The notes beneath the pieces were generated by a model. That model saw only the letters and a program-made list of their open reading frames with translations, was not told the DNA's origin and searched no databases. This document shows, piece after piece, positions 1 to 12,819 of a stretch of DNA of 64,000 nucleotides. This DNA is from Metaphire vulgaris. Lineage: Eukaryota > Annelida > Clitellata > Crassiclitellata > Megascolecidae. Numbering within the stretch: the first letter of the stretch is position 1; each line of letters starts with the position of its first letter. The stretch is from contig CM030832.1 in NCBI GenBank assembly GCA_018105865.1, positions 18,177,519 through 18,241,518 of the forward strand. Reading direction: 5' to 3'. A program made the translations under genes and the position numbers.

Positions 1-13
1 GGAGCCGCCACTG
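1..13. mobile_element. right terminus of a GGCGGCTC-type hAT-like MITE
   Basis: The first 13 bases read GGAGCCGCCACTG, identical to the right end of the complete element at 13472-13660. The rest of this copy lies left of the window. The bases just after it are a short TAG-rich run. Confidence 0.6.
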
Positions 14-663
14 AGTAGTAGTAATAGTAGTAGAGTTTAAATCGAACGCAATTTTTTAAGTGTTTTTAAATTCGCAGAATTCGACATAGCAAGAACAGTT
101 TTTGATTGGTTGCAGATCCACGATCAGTGACCCGTTTGCAAATATCTTTCACCGAATAAAGGTTTCATCCCTTTTCAAGATATTTTGCAACAATTGTTCG
201 GTATCCAAAGCCAAGCTCCCGCAATGTCTGATTCGTCTGAATTCGCTTCTTATCTTCATTCGATATTTTACCCATTTTGAAAGTTTAAATCGAACTTCTC
301 TTGTTATGTCGAATTCTGTTAATTTAAAAATATTTCTACAAATTTGCGTTCGATTTAAACTTTACAAAAACAACAACTACTACTACTACTACTACCACCA
401 ACATTGACATGAAACCAAATTTATGTGAAGCTAGATATTTAGGCCTGTCATGCGGCGAATGAGTGGTAAAAATCAAAGTTTGACTTTGATATCTCACAAT
501 ATGGCCACCTTACATGCAAATGAGGAGATGGAAATAAGGAAATAAACAGAAAGCTGGGGAAATATGTGCTGTACAAGTGTGGCAATTTTGATAGAATTAT
601 ATTTAGGAATTTTTTAATAAATCATAGTTTTTCTGCTGGTTTTTTTCAGAGACACTCTGTATG

Positions 664-668
<5 letters not shown>

Positions 669-731
<63 letters not shown>
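669..731. repeat. (AT)n(GT)n microsatellite
   Basis: A run of AT dinucleotides passes directly into about 18 GT dinucleotides. The short frames through it on both strands (Tyr-Ile and Cys-Val repeats) are products of the repeat. The remainder of 14-886 is AT-rich DNA in which I see no gene. Confidence 0.95.
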
Positions 732-732
<1 letters not shown>

Positions 733-886
733 ACAGTCACTTTTAAAAGAGCAATAGATCATTTTCAGATAAATATATAACCCACTCGTAGACATTTTTA
801 ACGTATTTAAAGACGGACGTACGACCAACGACTGTACGACCCACTGTGGTTCGCCCACCGGGGCTTTAGACAAATACGCCGTTACC

Positions 887-3345
887 ATGACGACGACACT
901 CGACAGACGAGATTATCAGCAGCAGGTGGTTGACATTGTAGGCATCGCCTCTGCTCTGGTTGCAATCGACGAAAGCTGCGCTCTCGACGAGATCTCTGCT
1001 CCTGGAGCAAAGGCAAGTAATAATGTCTGCGATTGGAAACGATTTATGATTTGGTTATAGTCTGCTTTTAACAATCCTGTATACAAATTCACTCGTAACT
1101 GGTCAACGGCAATTTCTGCGACACTTTAGGTGAGATAATGTACGTGAGTAAATATGAAGACTGTTTTCATCGCTAAATGCAATTCGGTTCTGTGGTTCTT
1201 AGCTCCGCGAAGGAGACTGTTCAGCTTTACTGGTGCAAGAGGATTTCTGCTCATTGCTATATAGGGTATATTATACTATTCATTTTTTCAAATAGAGCAG
1301 ATTGAGTTGCTACGATGAACCACTCTAACAGCTCATCCTGTTCATGGAAACCGAGTAATGTAGTCTAAAATACTGTGTAAACAGTCATTACACAGTTCTA
1401 CTTGTCTTAATTACTCTGCTGCTAGTAATTCGAAATCGTTAACAACGTTCATTGAATTGCATTGCTGTTCAATGTTGTAATGTTTTGCATTTGCATATGA
1501 TGCTTGAGTGATGGTTCATACATTATATATTAACTAAAAGTTATGAACTTAGAACTTTTGGCAGGCTAATGTTAAACTAAGGTTCACAAAATATTTTAAA
1601 CTAAACTCTTGTGATTAATAGAAATCTCAACAATGTTTCGTCACTCAGATTCAAAATAGTCTAAACAGTCTCCTTTTCACCTGCGTTGATCGATCTTAAT
1701 ATCTTATCATTGTCATTCGTTTTGAGCACCGATCGGAGATTATAATGAGCTCAAGCATCATGCGTGACATTACAGCAACAGTCTTCTAGCACAGTGGTTC
1801 TCAAACTGGGGTCTGCGGTCCCATAGAGTGACCGCCAAGCGGTTTCATGGGGACCGTAAAGGGATTACTTTCTCAAGATATCTCACCAACACCTCAGAAC
1901 ACAAAACACACTGATGGCTCTAAGAGTTCTGATTCCATTTGAATTTAAATTTGATTACTAAGATTTTGCAATTTTTCTGACTAAATAATTGATTGTCAAA
2001 ACAAGAAGCCTTTGTGTTAATTACAGTTATTTAAAAATTCTAATTTTATCAGGTCGGCGAGTCATCACAAGAATAATTTCTCAGGGACCACCACGCAAGA
2101 AATCCTAAACAGTTTGAGAACCGCTGGTCTGGCATAAATTATTAATTAAGTATGCCTTCATATTCGGTTTAACACGATCGACCTCGTAGTAATTTCTTTC
2201 TGCAGATGTAAAACTGAAATGCACACTTCTTTCACCCCCGCACTAACGCACTCATGAATGCAGCACATCTGGTATTTGTTAGCGGCTGTTGGTTCAGCGT
2301 AATCTACGGACGTCCAAACGCGTTTCCAATTAGCGAAAGCACTCGAGGCATGCGGTTCACGATGGCCGCGAATGATTTCCAATCGCTTGATCCTTTTTGA
2401 GCCCCGAAGGAATGAAAAAAAAAACCTGGCAAATTTAGGTGCAACATTACGTCAACGAATTGAACCGAATATAAGACAGTTACTCATTTCGTCGTCGTCA
2501 TCGTCGTCAACAGCATTATCATATTATTGTTTTGATCATAATTATACGAAGCACCATAGAATGCACTTGCTTTTCGATTGTTAAACCTTGAGTTTCATTG
2601 ACGGAACCTTAGAAACTGGTATCTCTTTCACGCGACGTGTACTCGATGTGATTTGCCAGAGAGCGATTGCTTACTCGACTCGATGCACTGTTGATGATGT
2701 CGAAGTCGCTAGAAATAATTCCACGTCTGAATAAGTCGTCGAAGGGAGAGAATCAAGCGGCGTCGACAAACGAAACTGCCTTTGGCAAAGAAGAGGAAGA
2801 AGAAGGAATTCGATGTCAAAGACACTGTCAGGACGAAGACAGCGACGAAAGAACCGCCGGACTGAAGCCGCTCTATCACAGACCTCGAGGTGGGCTCACT
2901 TTATTACCACTGGCGGCTTCAGGATTTGCCATGTGGTGGACCGTTGGGGTGGCTACTTCTAAGCATTTGTTGATAGGTATGTAGGAATAAGTATAGGGTC
3001 CCAACAGGACTGGAAAAGAAATTTCACATTAGGGACTGAAAATGCAGAGCCCCCTCCCATGTGGAGCCAAATAATTATTTTCACGAACACCATTTCCAAT
3101 TGGCTGCGAGTGGACGGCCATTCACTTGCGTCGATCGGTTTTCTAAAAAAGTAATTTGACTTTGGGTGGAGCGTATGAGCGCACGTCTTAGAAAATTGCG
3201 ATTACATATAGACGTCTCGCCCGATATGAGACCGTCAGACCGATAGCCTCCAGAGACCACTTCACAATCGTACGACGCACAGCCAATCGAATCCGATGCC
3301 AACGAATCTTACCCAACTGGCGCCAATGCAGAAGGGCGCTGCAGC

Positions 3346-3382
<37 letters not shown>

Positions 3383-3391
3383 GTAATAATA

Positions 3392-3456
<65 letters not shown>

Positions 3457-3461
3457 CAATA

Positions 3462-3512
<51 letters not shown>

Positions 3513-5826
3513 TGATTTAAAGTGGATTTAAAACCGATTTGTGTCGATGCTTAAATAATTTTGTTTTTTTGTGGTCTCTTGGTGCTGTTATAGTGTGCCA
3601 ATGTGTAAGGAATCGATCGTATGGCACATCTACTTTCCCATGCAGTCATTATTTTGTATGTTTTAATGAAGTCTCTCTCTCTCTCGCTCGGTCGCTCGCT
3701 CTTCTCCTTTCTAATATAATCAATCCACAATATTGAAGGACCTAACGTGTCTGTTTAAACTACTTTGCATTTTTCTCTGAGTCGAAAGAGAAGAAGAATT
3801 GTGAACAGAAAAATGAAACTTTACATTACAAACGTGTTAACTATGTATGGTCTCTTCGTGCGCTCGGCAACAGCGCTCGTACCAGAAACAGCATTCATCG
3901 CTACAAATGCTCACGTGCTGTGTGCAGTGGCGTAGCTAGGATTCGAAGGGGGATGGACTTACGACCAACCGACCTATCATTCCCGCCTTCGAAAAAAATC
4001 CTGACAAGCATAAAATTTGATAAAAAGGTCGTCACCTATTATTTTGCTTGGTTAAGTGCTATTTATAATATAGCTATATGAGTTCGAGGACAGCCCCTGT
4101 ACAACTATGTTCTTTTTTTGCTTCCTTTTTTCCTTTTTGCTGCCTTAAACTTGATTTTGGCGCCCCTTCACCCACAGAATAATAATACGCAATAAACAAC
4201 TTTTTGGTCGGCCAGCCAAGGAAGGGGTTTAATTCCCACACCCCTGGTTACGCCACTGGCTATGTGTATCTAGATTCGTTGAATTAATTATTGTTAAAAT
4301 TACCTGAAGATTCTCGGAATTAACGCAAATAAACGCTTATCTATCGATGCCTAAAATATCTCATTAGCAGACGACGACGACGACGACGACACAAGTGTTA
4401 ACGATGCTATCGGTCGTTAGACGTGCTTCTTTTGTTTTCCATAATAATATATAATCGCCAGATTAATCGCCCTACACAGTTCAGTTGGAATCCGACAGTG
4501 TTCCCTCACATGCTGTGATGACGTCAGATCATCAGCCAATGGAATGAACGTGCATTGAAATGCTTATGAAGATCTGTCCTCAATGGTCGATTACAGGTCA
4601 GCTGGGGGTCTGTGTTGACATTTACTCTGCTGCACCTGCGGACCCTCGAAGCGTCGGATCACACCTGTTCTTTCTCCAGAGTCTTTTGGAACAACTGTAC
4701 CTGCAGTTGAGAAAAAGACAGTTACACGTCATCAAGGGACACTTTCTACGTCACGGTCACCTGGAGGGCGTAGTCATCGAATCGATTCATCCAGGTATTG
4801 AATGTCTTTCTCTGAAAACCAGGTACTTCAGAAATCACCTTTGGCCAGTGGGGGAGGGGAGCTAAGGCTTGCAATTACAAAAAGAGCACCCGTAGGCCTA
4901 CTTCTATCCAGAGGCGTAGCGAGGGTATCCGGCGCCCGGGGGCTAAGTATACCGTTGGCGCCCCAACACTGCTGGAACAAAATTCATCAATTGGATTTGA
5001 ATGGAACGTGGATGTAATTCACAGTTGTTTAGCTGTTTCTCTGTTTCTTAAAATTCTGTCAAAATGTAGGCGTGATCATCTTGACAAGCTTCGACGAGGT
5101 AAGATGCTTGGATCAACTGTGTAAAGATTTTCAAGACGGGTCATTCGAGCAAACGATGAACAAGCTGCTCCAGCAATCGGATCTTGATACTCGAAAGTTC
5201 GGAGGACTGGAATCGATTGAATTTCGAACGAGAATCTTCGACGACGAAGTGGAGAAATGCAGAAGAGAGCTCATCAGCGGAATTCCCTCCAAAACCTTGA
5301 GCCAACTCCGTAGGCAACAAGGATACAGAAATTTCTTTGGCAAAGATTTTTAGACTGCGCTGAGATGATGTCGTGAGAAGTACTTTTCTGAGAAAATTAA
5401 TTAAATAGAAAATGCACACGGCGGATTTAGCAATTGTAGTATATTGTAATGTAATGCAGCGAAGCATAGGCCTATCTATTGCCTCTTCTGAAGGAAAACT
5501 TCAGTGCCACGTCATCCATGCGTCATTTCTGTTCATTCACTTCTAGACACGTCTCTAAAGTATCCTGCTCTGAACAAGCACACACAATTCTAGAGGGAAA
5601 ATATGTTGGCCCTAATACTAATGGAAGTTCAGCAAGAACCTGGCTAGGCGACGTCAAAGGATGGACTGGAATCGAAAACTATGACGCAACGAAAAGTTCT
5701 CCCGAGCACCGATTCAGACGGACGCAGATGGTGACTCTGCCAACCTTCGAGTCGAAGTCGACACATAATGACGCTGATGATGCTGTTGATGATGCTGATG
5801 ATGATGATGAATGGATAGCTAATTCC

Positions 5827-5866
<40 letters not shown>

Positions 5867-5886
5867 AATGATGAATGGATAGCTAA

Positions 5887-5921
<35 letters not shown>

Positions 5922-6600
5922 AGATGGTTAGCTAATTGCTGCTGCTGATGATGATGATGATGACGATAATGTTGCTGATGGTGACGATATTGTTTTTCTC
6001 GTAGCCTGTGATGTCTGTATTCTGCGAGTCGTCAAAGGTCATCAGCTGTGTCTTTCCGGACGAGTGGCTGGACTGAAAGAGCAGCTGAGACTTCTCGATC
6101 AACATCTCAGCGAATTCATTCTGGCCTACAGACAGACGCTCTCCGCCGACGTATTGACGACCAGGTCGTTGGCGGACTTCGAAAAGAACGTCCTGAAGGC
6201 GGAACAGGTGTGCGACGATCGACGGACGAGGCACGTGTGCTTCGACCGCTACCTGTCGCTGCTGCAGACGACGAGAGATGTGCTGAGGGAGTTCGAGGAG
6301 GACGTCTGCCATCCGCTGTCGCAGATCCACTCTGACTGCGAATCGGCGAATCAGAGAGAGACTAAGAGGCGAATCAGGCAGACTCTGAGCGCCGCCCAGG
6401 CTCAGCTGGACAAGGACTTCAACATATCGTCGCTCAGTCATCCGTCAGTCAAAGGCAAGATCTTGGCTCGCGAGGAAGGTCTGGTCATGGGTCTTCTTAG
6501 CGTCGCCGCTCTGGCCGTTGAGTCCGCCGAGAGTATCGACAACGACCTGGACGAGTACTTCTCCGCTCCGCTGCTACAGAAACTCTTCAGCCTTTACTAA
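887..6600 (+). CDS. Unrecognised helical protein, four-exon gene
   Basis: I could not place this protein in a family. The model joins exons 887-1016, 4597-4794, 5070-5309 and 6005-6600 (TAA). All introns are GT-AG, the phases agree at each junction (1/1/1), and the total of 1164 bp is an exact multiple of three, giving 387 residues from the ATG at 887. The N-terminus reads MTTTLDRRDYQQQVVDIVG. Exon 2 contains a Leu-rich helical stretch (HLFFLQSLLEQLYLQLRKR). Exon 3 carries GVIILTSFDEVRCLDQL and acidic helices. The large last exon has heptad-like helices (LKEQLRLLDQHLSEF, Arg/Glu-rich linkers) and ends in ALAVESAESIDNDLDEYFSAPLLQKLFSLY-type sequence. There is no signal peptide or membrane segment. 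The exon 3 donor (GTAGGC at 5310) is inferred from phase; without it the frame would stop at 5353. The last exon is GC-richer than its surroundings, as expected of real coding sequence. Introns 1 and 3 hold several mobile elements. Confidence 0.7.
1792..2126. mobile_element. Non-autonomous hAT element (CAGTGGTTCTCAAACT termini)
   Basis: The left end is CAGTGGTTCTCAAACT and the right end AGTTTGAGAACCGCTG, giving 16-bp inverted termini of the classic hAT type. The flanking 8-mers TTCTAGCA (1784-1791) and GTCTGGCA (2127-2134) match at 6 of 8 positions, an aged target duplication. No coding capacity. It lies in intron 1 of the unrecognised gene. Confidence 0.8.
2908..3075 (+). mobile_element. Decayed copy of the GGCGGCTC MITE
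   Basis: CACTGGCGGCTTCAGGATTTG, the GTTGGGGTGGCTACTTCTAA block and TAGGGTCCCAAC all match the complete element at 13472-13660 in the same order. The right terminus has degraded to GTGGAGCC. The frame through it at 2667-2984 is not a gene. Confidence 0.65.
3347..3511. repeat. (TAA)n microsatellite, about 165 bp
   Basis: Near-perfect TAA array with a few TAG and TCA interruptions. Poly-Ile and poly-Asn frames on both strands arise from it. Confidence 0.97.
3925..4258 (+). mobile_element. hAT-like MITE, GGCGTAGC family
   Basis: It starts CAGTGGCGTAGCTAGGATT and ends CCTGGTTACGCCACTG. The flanking 8-mers GCTGTGTG (3917-3924) and GCTATGTG (4259-4266) differ at one base. A diverged copy of the shared internal motif (GACAAGC...AAAAAGGTCGTCACC) lies near 4000-4037. 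The element sits in intron 1 of the 887-6600 gene. Confidence 0.85.
4371..4391. repeat. (GAC)n short tandem repeat
   Basis: Seven GAC units in intron 1. Confidence 0.9.
4912..4975 (+). mobile_element. Left-end fragment of a GGCGTAGC-type MITE
   Basis: CAGAGGCGTAGCGAGGG followed by a GGCGCC-rich stretch matches the left terminus of the MITE family. No right terminus was found before exon 3, so this copy is truncated. Confidence 0.45.
5479..5829 (+). mobile_element. LINE 3' end fragment with (GAT)n tail
   Basis: The translated sequence holds ILEGKYVGPNTNGSSARTWL, then GDVKGWTGIENYD and LPTFESKS before running into GAT repeats. It is collinear with the fragment at 28653-29150 (EGKYEGNGTKGPPLRTCLED, then NWTGIENYGELKRIAEDR, QPTFDSNMA, then GAT repeats). 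Both are the C-terminus of one LINE reverse transcriptase family whose copies end in a GAT-rich tail. It sits in intron 3 of the 887-6600 gene. Confidence 0.7.
5762..5967. repeat. (GAT)n microsatellite with a duplicated segment
   Basis: Long GAT/TGA array. The segment ATGGATAGCTAA occurs twice between blocks, so the array grew partly by duplication of a larger unit. It probably began as the tail of the adjoining LINE fragment. Confidence 0.85.
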
Positions 6601-7059
6601 TAATATTGGTAGTAACAACTGGCGCAGAATCAACCCCTGTTGATCTATCCGAATTTAAAATGTTACATCTCTAGTACCCGGCCAAGGTGAAAATTAATAA
6701 GCAAACGAAGAACATTTTTCAAGGCATTGACAAATAAATCCTATGATTGGTTTTATCCTGTAGGCCGGACGTATTTTAATAAATTTGATTATTGAAAAAG
6801 TTTGTGGACAGATTATTCTGTTACAGATCGCAATTATTCTATAACTCCTTGATTTTTATGGAGAGAAGCTTCCATTATTTTTTAGAACAAAATGTCAGCA
6901 AATTCTTTCAAACAGCTTGGAATTTCTCTTTAGAAAGCGCACTGCACATCTATTAACGCGCTTTGCCTCCAGGGCAATGTATTTCGGCGATTGTGTGAAA
7001 AAGTGAAAACAGCGCAAGCCAATATTGGTTTTTGTAGTCAAACTAGCAGGGTTATTTCT

Positions 7060-7215
7060 AGTATTATCAATTTGGGGGTGTCTGTAAATTCTGGGGGTCC
7101 CTTGCCAAAAACGTCTGACAAGCAACAAAGGTCATCCCATAGCTGCGATTGAAAAGGTTTTTAGGGGTGTCGGTCTCAAATTGGGGGTGTTTGTGGGTGT
7201 TAGAGGGTGTAAAAA
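7060..7215 (-). mobile_element. Fragment of a MITE carrying the shared motif
   Basis: G-rich blocks (TTTGGGGGTGTCTG and TTGGGGGTGTTTGTGGG) surround GTCTGACAAGCAACAAAGGTCATCC, the reverse-strand form of the motif found in many elements here. I could not define exact ends or a target duplication. Confidence 0.4.
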
Positions 7216-7639
7216 TATCTCTGCCAACTAGGAATAGGCCAACTGAATACCGCTTGTTAGAAATTTTGCAATGCGTGGATTTCTTGACTAACTGAAGTAC
7301 GCGGTATTCATCAATCATAATTCCACAGACCGTGAGTTTTTCCATCGAGTGTATAAAACTTTTGGCAATTTTTAAACAATGGAGACGAATAATGATAATA
7401 ATAATTATGCACTTCTATAGCACCAGTTCTAATACCTACGGGTATCAATCGATGGCACTTCAAAATTCATCCGCAAAAGATCCAGGTCATTCCAGAGATC
7501 AGTCAGAGGAAGAGAGTAAGACGGACTATGGAGGAAACGCCAATTGAAAGAGATGTGTCTTAAGTCTGGATCGGAAGATGCTCAATGAATTGGAAGATCT
7601 GACAACCGGAGGGAGAGAGTTCCAGATTTTAGGCCCAGA

Positions 7640-8030
7640 AATGGAAAAGCTCTCTTACCAATTTCAGTGTTTGTTCGCTAGTCGACAGATGTCTAAGAAA
7701 AGAAGCTCCGCAGTATCTTATTAGAGACTGTAAACTGCTATCTGATACAGCTCTCACTCGAACGATGATCACACGTTCCAATTCCACCAGGACACTATCC
7801 GTGCCACGCACTCATACCAGAATGGGAGAGCGTGCGTTCAGGGTGATTGGTCCATCACTCTGGAATCAGCTTCCGCCTCCTCTCAGAGATGGAATTTTCA
7901 ACCGTGACATTTTTCTCGCTCGACTTAAAACATATATGTTTGGCCTGGCAACCGAGGCGCATTTGTAATAATTGCGCCTAGTAAATGAACTTTATGTATG
8001 TATGTATGTATGTATGTATGTATGTTTGTT
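7640..8030 (+). mobile_element. L2/CR1-type LINE 3' end with (TATG)n tail
   Basis: The frame at 7765-7968 reads STRTLSVPRTHTRMGERAFR, then VIGPSLWNQLPPPLRDG and FLARLKTYMFGLA. This is the conserved extreme C-terminus of L2/CR1-like reverse transcriptases (RxFxxxGPxLWNxLPxxLR...FKxxLKTYLF). It is followed at once by a TATG microsatellite at about 7995-8025, typical of such LINE tails. Confidence 0.8.
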
Positions 8031-8390
8031 TTAGGTACATTTAACAATGAATCAGCAAACCTTGTTAAATGACGATGTTTCGGGTGATTCATCATAGATT
8101 TTAAATATTGAGGTTGGCCAGATTGCAGTGTTTTAAAAGCTATGAACTTTCTCACATTTAATAAACACTTAATTATTCAGAAACAGCATTTGAATACGCT
8201 GTGTGGTCATGTTGAGTGCTGATAATTTCAATGTCATGCCGCTTGATGTTTCCATATGTAGTGCGTTCAGAACATTAAACAGTCTAAGGCTGTAGGCGCT
8301 TCAAAGCTTAGTTTTGCACAATAAGTTAGAATTACACGATGAATGGACCGCTTACCTTTTGAAACAGCTTGTAGTTAGAATTATTTAAAA

Positions 8391-9127
8391 CAGTGATTCT
8401 TAAATTTTTCTGACCACAGAACGGCAATAACCTATTCTTGAAGCTGGCAGACCGCCAGCTTTAATGGCGCGCACAAAATTAATTAATAAGTAAATGAATA
8501 AATAAGTTTTATATAAACTCAAGTCCAAATCATGTGATATTAACGTATTCACAAAAATGTAGGCAATGATACATTATTAAAAAAGGCGCTTTACGAATTT
8601 TGGAATTTTAATTAAAATACTAGGCAAAAATAAAACAAAAGAATCACAAAAGGCCTCAAAACTTCAAAAGTAAACTAATCAAGCCAGTGTGCCTATTAAG
8701 TTGCTTGTTTACTCTTAACAAGTAGATCAATACGATACTTGGTGTCACTCGGAACGATTGGCAGTGAACCACTGGCATTGAAACGGTTCCTATGCTTTTG
8801 CTTTTATCATTGACACTGAAGAGAATCCCGTTTCACATTTGTACGCAGAAGCAAATATTGTCAAACAAATCTCGGCTAAATCGCTTGGCTCAGGGTATTC
8901 CTGTCTTACGCTGATCCGAAAAGCAGATAAGGACGCATACTTTTCAAAACACGCCTACAAGCCCCCGCAGTTTATTAATTATATCATGATGATTGGTAAA
9001 TGGATTTCGTGCCCACTTATTTCGAGCACGTTGATAATTAAAATTTATTTCTGATTCTTTCGCGGACCACCAACCAGTACTTCGCGGATCACCAGTGGTC
9101 CGCGGACCACCACTTTAGGAACCACTT
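8391..9127. mobile_element. Non-autonomous hAT element, 737 bp
   Basis: It starts CAGTGATTCTTAAA and ends with TTTAGGAACCACTT. The duplication ATTTAAAA is exact on both sides (8383-8390 and 9128-9135). Near the right end, CGCGGACCACCA and GTCCGCGGACCACCA form a subterminal tandem. No transposase homology was seen; the 71-codon frame inside is not conserved. Confidence 0.85.
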
Positions 9128-9135
9128 ATTTAAAA

Positions 9136-10278
9136 CGCGCAGAGGCACTGTGATCAATAAAAATGATTATTTACTAGTAAAAATCCAGGATTTTAAACCA
9201 CGATTGATGACTGAAGCATCTTTAACACATCTAAGAAAACTCAGCAAGAAACCTCATAAAAATTTAAAGAGGAAACTGATTCGTTTCTAAAGAGTAAGGG
9301 AAAAACACAGACACTAAAATATCTCAAAGAAACGCAATAATGCCTAAGACACGGTATTAAGACACGGGAGCTAAGATGTGCCTAAGACACGTCGAGCTAA
9401 TAGTTCTATGATGATAATATTCAGTTCTTGCTCCTCTAAAATAGCGAAAATATTCTCTAGATATTTCATGCATTACGTCTCTATATATAATATAATATAT
9501 AATATAATAATATATAATATAGCAAGGTTTAAAGTGGTTCAGTAGGGACTGCCCTGTGTGAGAACCACTATATCTTCAATGTTTATAAGTTAAAGACAAA
9601 CCCTACATCAGTTATTCTACGGCCTTTTTTGCGATGAAGTGACCTTTAAATTGTTTGTTATCCTCCATATTTTAGCACAAAGAGTCGTCTAACCCTCCAG
9701 AAATAAATCGCCAGTTTTCCCCACCGATCCCACAGCATAGGCTATTGCCAAATTTTGGGTGAGAGGGTTTTTCAAAGCATTAGGGGCCTACATCGCTAAC
9801 TAATGACATGTTTCATATTCGCCACTAAACTAAACAGTTGCACCTTAAGAGGGTTTAATTGCTTCATTATGCCAATTAATACCGCTACATAAGCGGACAC
9901 CACTATGCAGTGACCAGGGATTTCCCTCCTCCCTTTCTCCTCTATCCCGCCGCGTTGTTCGCATTCCCAGGACCATACATACACAGGCGCGCACACTCGG
10001 CCGTTTTGTATTTCAATACGAAAGGCATAAACAAAGAACTGTCAGCATCATACAGTAGCACCGCTGACCCAAAAGTATTTCCCAACTTTTTCTATCCCCA
10101 CTTTAAAATCCGTATTGCAAAGGAGGGGAAAGGAAAAACTATGTCTTTCTCAGATTCTTTTGCTGGAGATTGATAATTAAAAGTCGCTTCTGAGTGATGC
10201 GATCGGTTAATTAATCATAAATAACGCCTATATAATGTGAAATGTCTTTGAACGAAGCGTCGCTTTCAACGCACGCAG
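9136..10278. other. Intergenic DNA, no gene seen
   Basis: AT-rich DNA with a short TATA/ATAT tract at 9482-9523. The reading frames at 9796-9996 and 9910-10173 have no recognisable motifs and lack splice context. Confidence 0.5.
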
Positions 10279-12637
10279 CTATCGACCGAAGAACCGGATC
10301 ATCAGAACAGCCGCTCCGATCGGCACCCTGAGTGCCGCTGGCGCCGCTGGGGCTGCGGACGCCCTCACTTTCGGCCTCTGGGCCACTTGGTGATTGCGCA
10401 GCACAAGGCGACTTCCAAGCGGCTGGACGGGACGGAAGTTATCGACCAGAGGATCGTCACTCTTTCCACCCTTCGAGTGATGACCAAGAGCGCGAAAGGC
10501 ATTCAGCTGCAACAACAACAACAAGAAAAGGATAATCATAACCGTTATCAGCACCATCGAAGTCGTCGTCGTTATCGCAATTTTAGTCGTGTTGAATAGA
10601 ATTGTATATAAAACTGTTATTCCCATCAGAGAGTCGCTCTGCGTAATTAACCTGTGCCTGTGAGATTTTGATGGTGTCCCTAAGAACCGTCCAGGTAACA
10701 ATCTCTTTGCATCCGGGCGTTGTCAGGCTGCCATTGTATCTGTAGAAGGTTTTTCGATCGGCTGGCAGCAAGGTCTTCATGGGAAAGATGGGCACATCGC
10801 TGGCATTGGAACCTGTGAAACCCACATCACCATGCAGACGCTGTAGTCAATGCTCGGCTTAAGCAGCAGTTCGTATGTGCCGAGACTTAAAAAGAGAAAC
10901 GATTTCACGTCTTCACAATGCAGGCGGTTATATAGCCTACTGTATAAAGACTATTCGTGCACGCACAGTGCAAGTTAATTATGTCTAAAAATAATTGTCA
11001 ATATGAAAAATTATTAATTATGGATAATTTCTTTTTTATTTTGGTTCATTTAAGTATTTTTACGCATCTAATCTTTCAGCGAATCGGTTTCTTTTAGGCA
11101 CACCTTCCTCAACTCACAACGACATGGGCCTACCTGAGTGCTTGATAAGACAGAACTGTTCGATCAGTTGATCGAAGGTGGGGTGACGTTCGTGTTCGAT
11201 CTGATTGAAAACGAAAGAAAAACGATTACAATCTAGAGTCATCTCTACCTGTTTTTCACTTACACCCTAAGTGCAAAGCAGGCGACCGCTTTGTCAGTTT
11301 CGCAGCTGACATCGTCGTCTCTCAGAATTTCCGCAGTTATCGAGTTTACGAAAAATTAATTGAACACGATGAATTCATCATCATCATTGTCTCTGTTCTG
11401 GGACAGGTTCAGGGCCCCATTGTTTCCATTCCTCTCTGCGTCTTGCTTCCTCCTTGACTTCTGCATACTGTAGGTCTTGCGACGCTGCGTATCTGTTTTC
11501 ATCATCCAATCCAGTAGCATCCTCCTTGGTCTTCCTTTGGAGGATGAATTGCTGTCTTTGAAATCTTCAGTTATTGGTAGACTTTAGTAACTAGCAACAG
11601 TGTCCCTGCGTGTCTACTTTGTTAGTGCAATGAACGTATATGCATGTCTAAGTCCTGTTCACAGCATATATGCACTCATTCGCAAGCAGTTATCGAGTCA
11701 AAGTGTGCATCAATCAAGTATTTAAAATATTTGTGCTAAATTTTGAGGCGTTTTCTGTGTTCTATGGTCTATGCTAAACTTTTGGCCAGCACTGTATTGG
11801 ACATTTGTATTACAACCATTTTACTGAAATAGGCTAATAACGTGACTGCAACATAAAGACAACCGTTGATGTGATGTTTGGGATCACCGGATCAGTAAAA
11901 TCTACGGCTTTGGGCCTTTATTCTCCTGTTTGATAGGCGAGTGAAAGAGTAAGGATTAATTGGGAAATCACAGATAAGAGACTGCTTTTGAACTTTTTTG
12001 CGTATCTGTTGCGCTGTCAGTCTCAAAAAAGTCTTCGTAAGAAAAGAAAAGGCTAATTATAGTTATGGCAATTTCTGAGAAAGATAGACTGCTGTGCTGA
12101 CTATGCGACTGTTTTCGTAAGACGCAATTAGGCCGCCGCCGCCGCCGCCGATGAAAAGCTCAGGCGTTTAACGCTTTGCACTGAAAATTGAATCAACTCT
12201 GATCTGAGAATGAGCTTTCAGTTGAATTTAATAACCGGCCTTTAGAGAAAAATTACGAGATAATTGATCGAATTCCAGCGCAAAGAGCTGTTTCTTTTTG
12301 TCGCTTTTACTCGATTTCTGAATGATTATAGATCGCGGATTACGACGAGTGAGGTCATCTGCACTTCACGACCCGATAAAAGCTCATTCGATTGGCTGCA
12401 TATTTAGATAACGATAATAATAACTACGCAGACACGCCTATAGGCCTATAATTACAGCAGCAGCAACAGCGCTTACTACTACTACTGCTACTACCACAAC
12501 TACAACGCAACAACAACTACTACTACTTCTACTACAGCTATTGCTTATTATTTAATTATTGTTAGCCATTAGTATTTGTTATTATTGCTTAAATAGTATT
12601 AACTAGTGCCATTTCTTTTATCATTGTTATCATTATA

Positions 12638-12675
<38 letters not shown>

Positions 12676-12678
12676 GGC

Positions 12679-12714
<36 letters not shown>

Positions 12715-12744
12715 GGCCTACTACTACTACTACTACTGCTGGGC

Positions 12745-12819
<75 letters not shown>

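Noticed and set aside
3262..3520. Poly-Ile/poly-Asn reading frames
   Set aside because: They are created by the TAA microsatellite. The same applies to Thr/Val/Ser frames at 12599-12908, Ile/Leu frames at 24576-24825, and the Ser-Leu or Glu-Arg frames at 47674-48048 and 61404-61875.
5070..5353. Exon 3 of the 887-6600 gene as the terminal exon
   Set aside because: Reading to the stop at 5353 is possible, but the GTAGGC donor at 5310 gives a phase-perfect join to the long coding-like exon at 6005. I prefer the four-exon model while noting the alternative.
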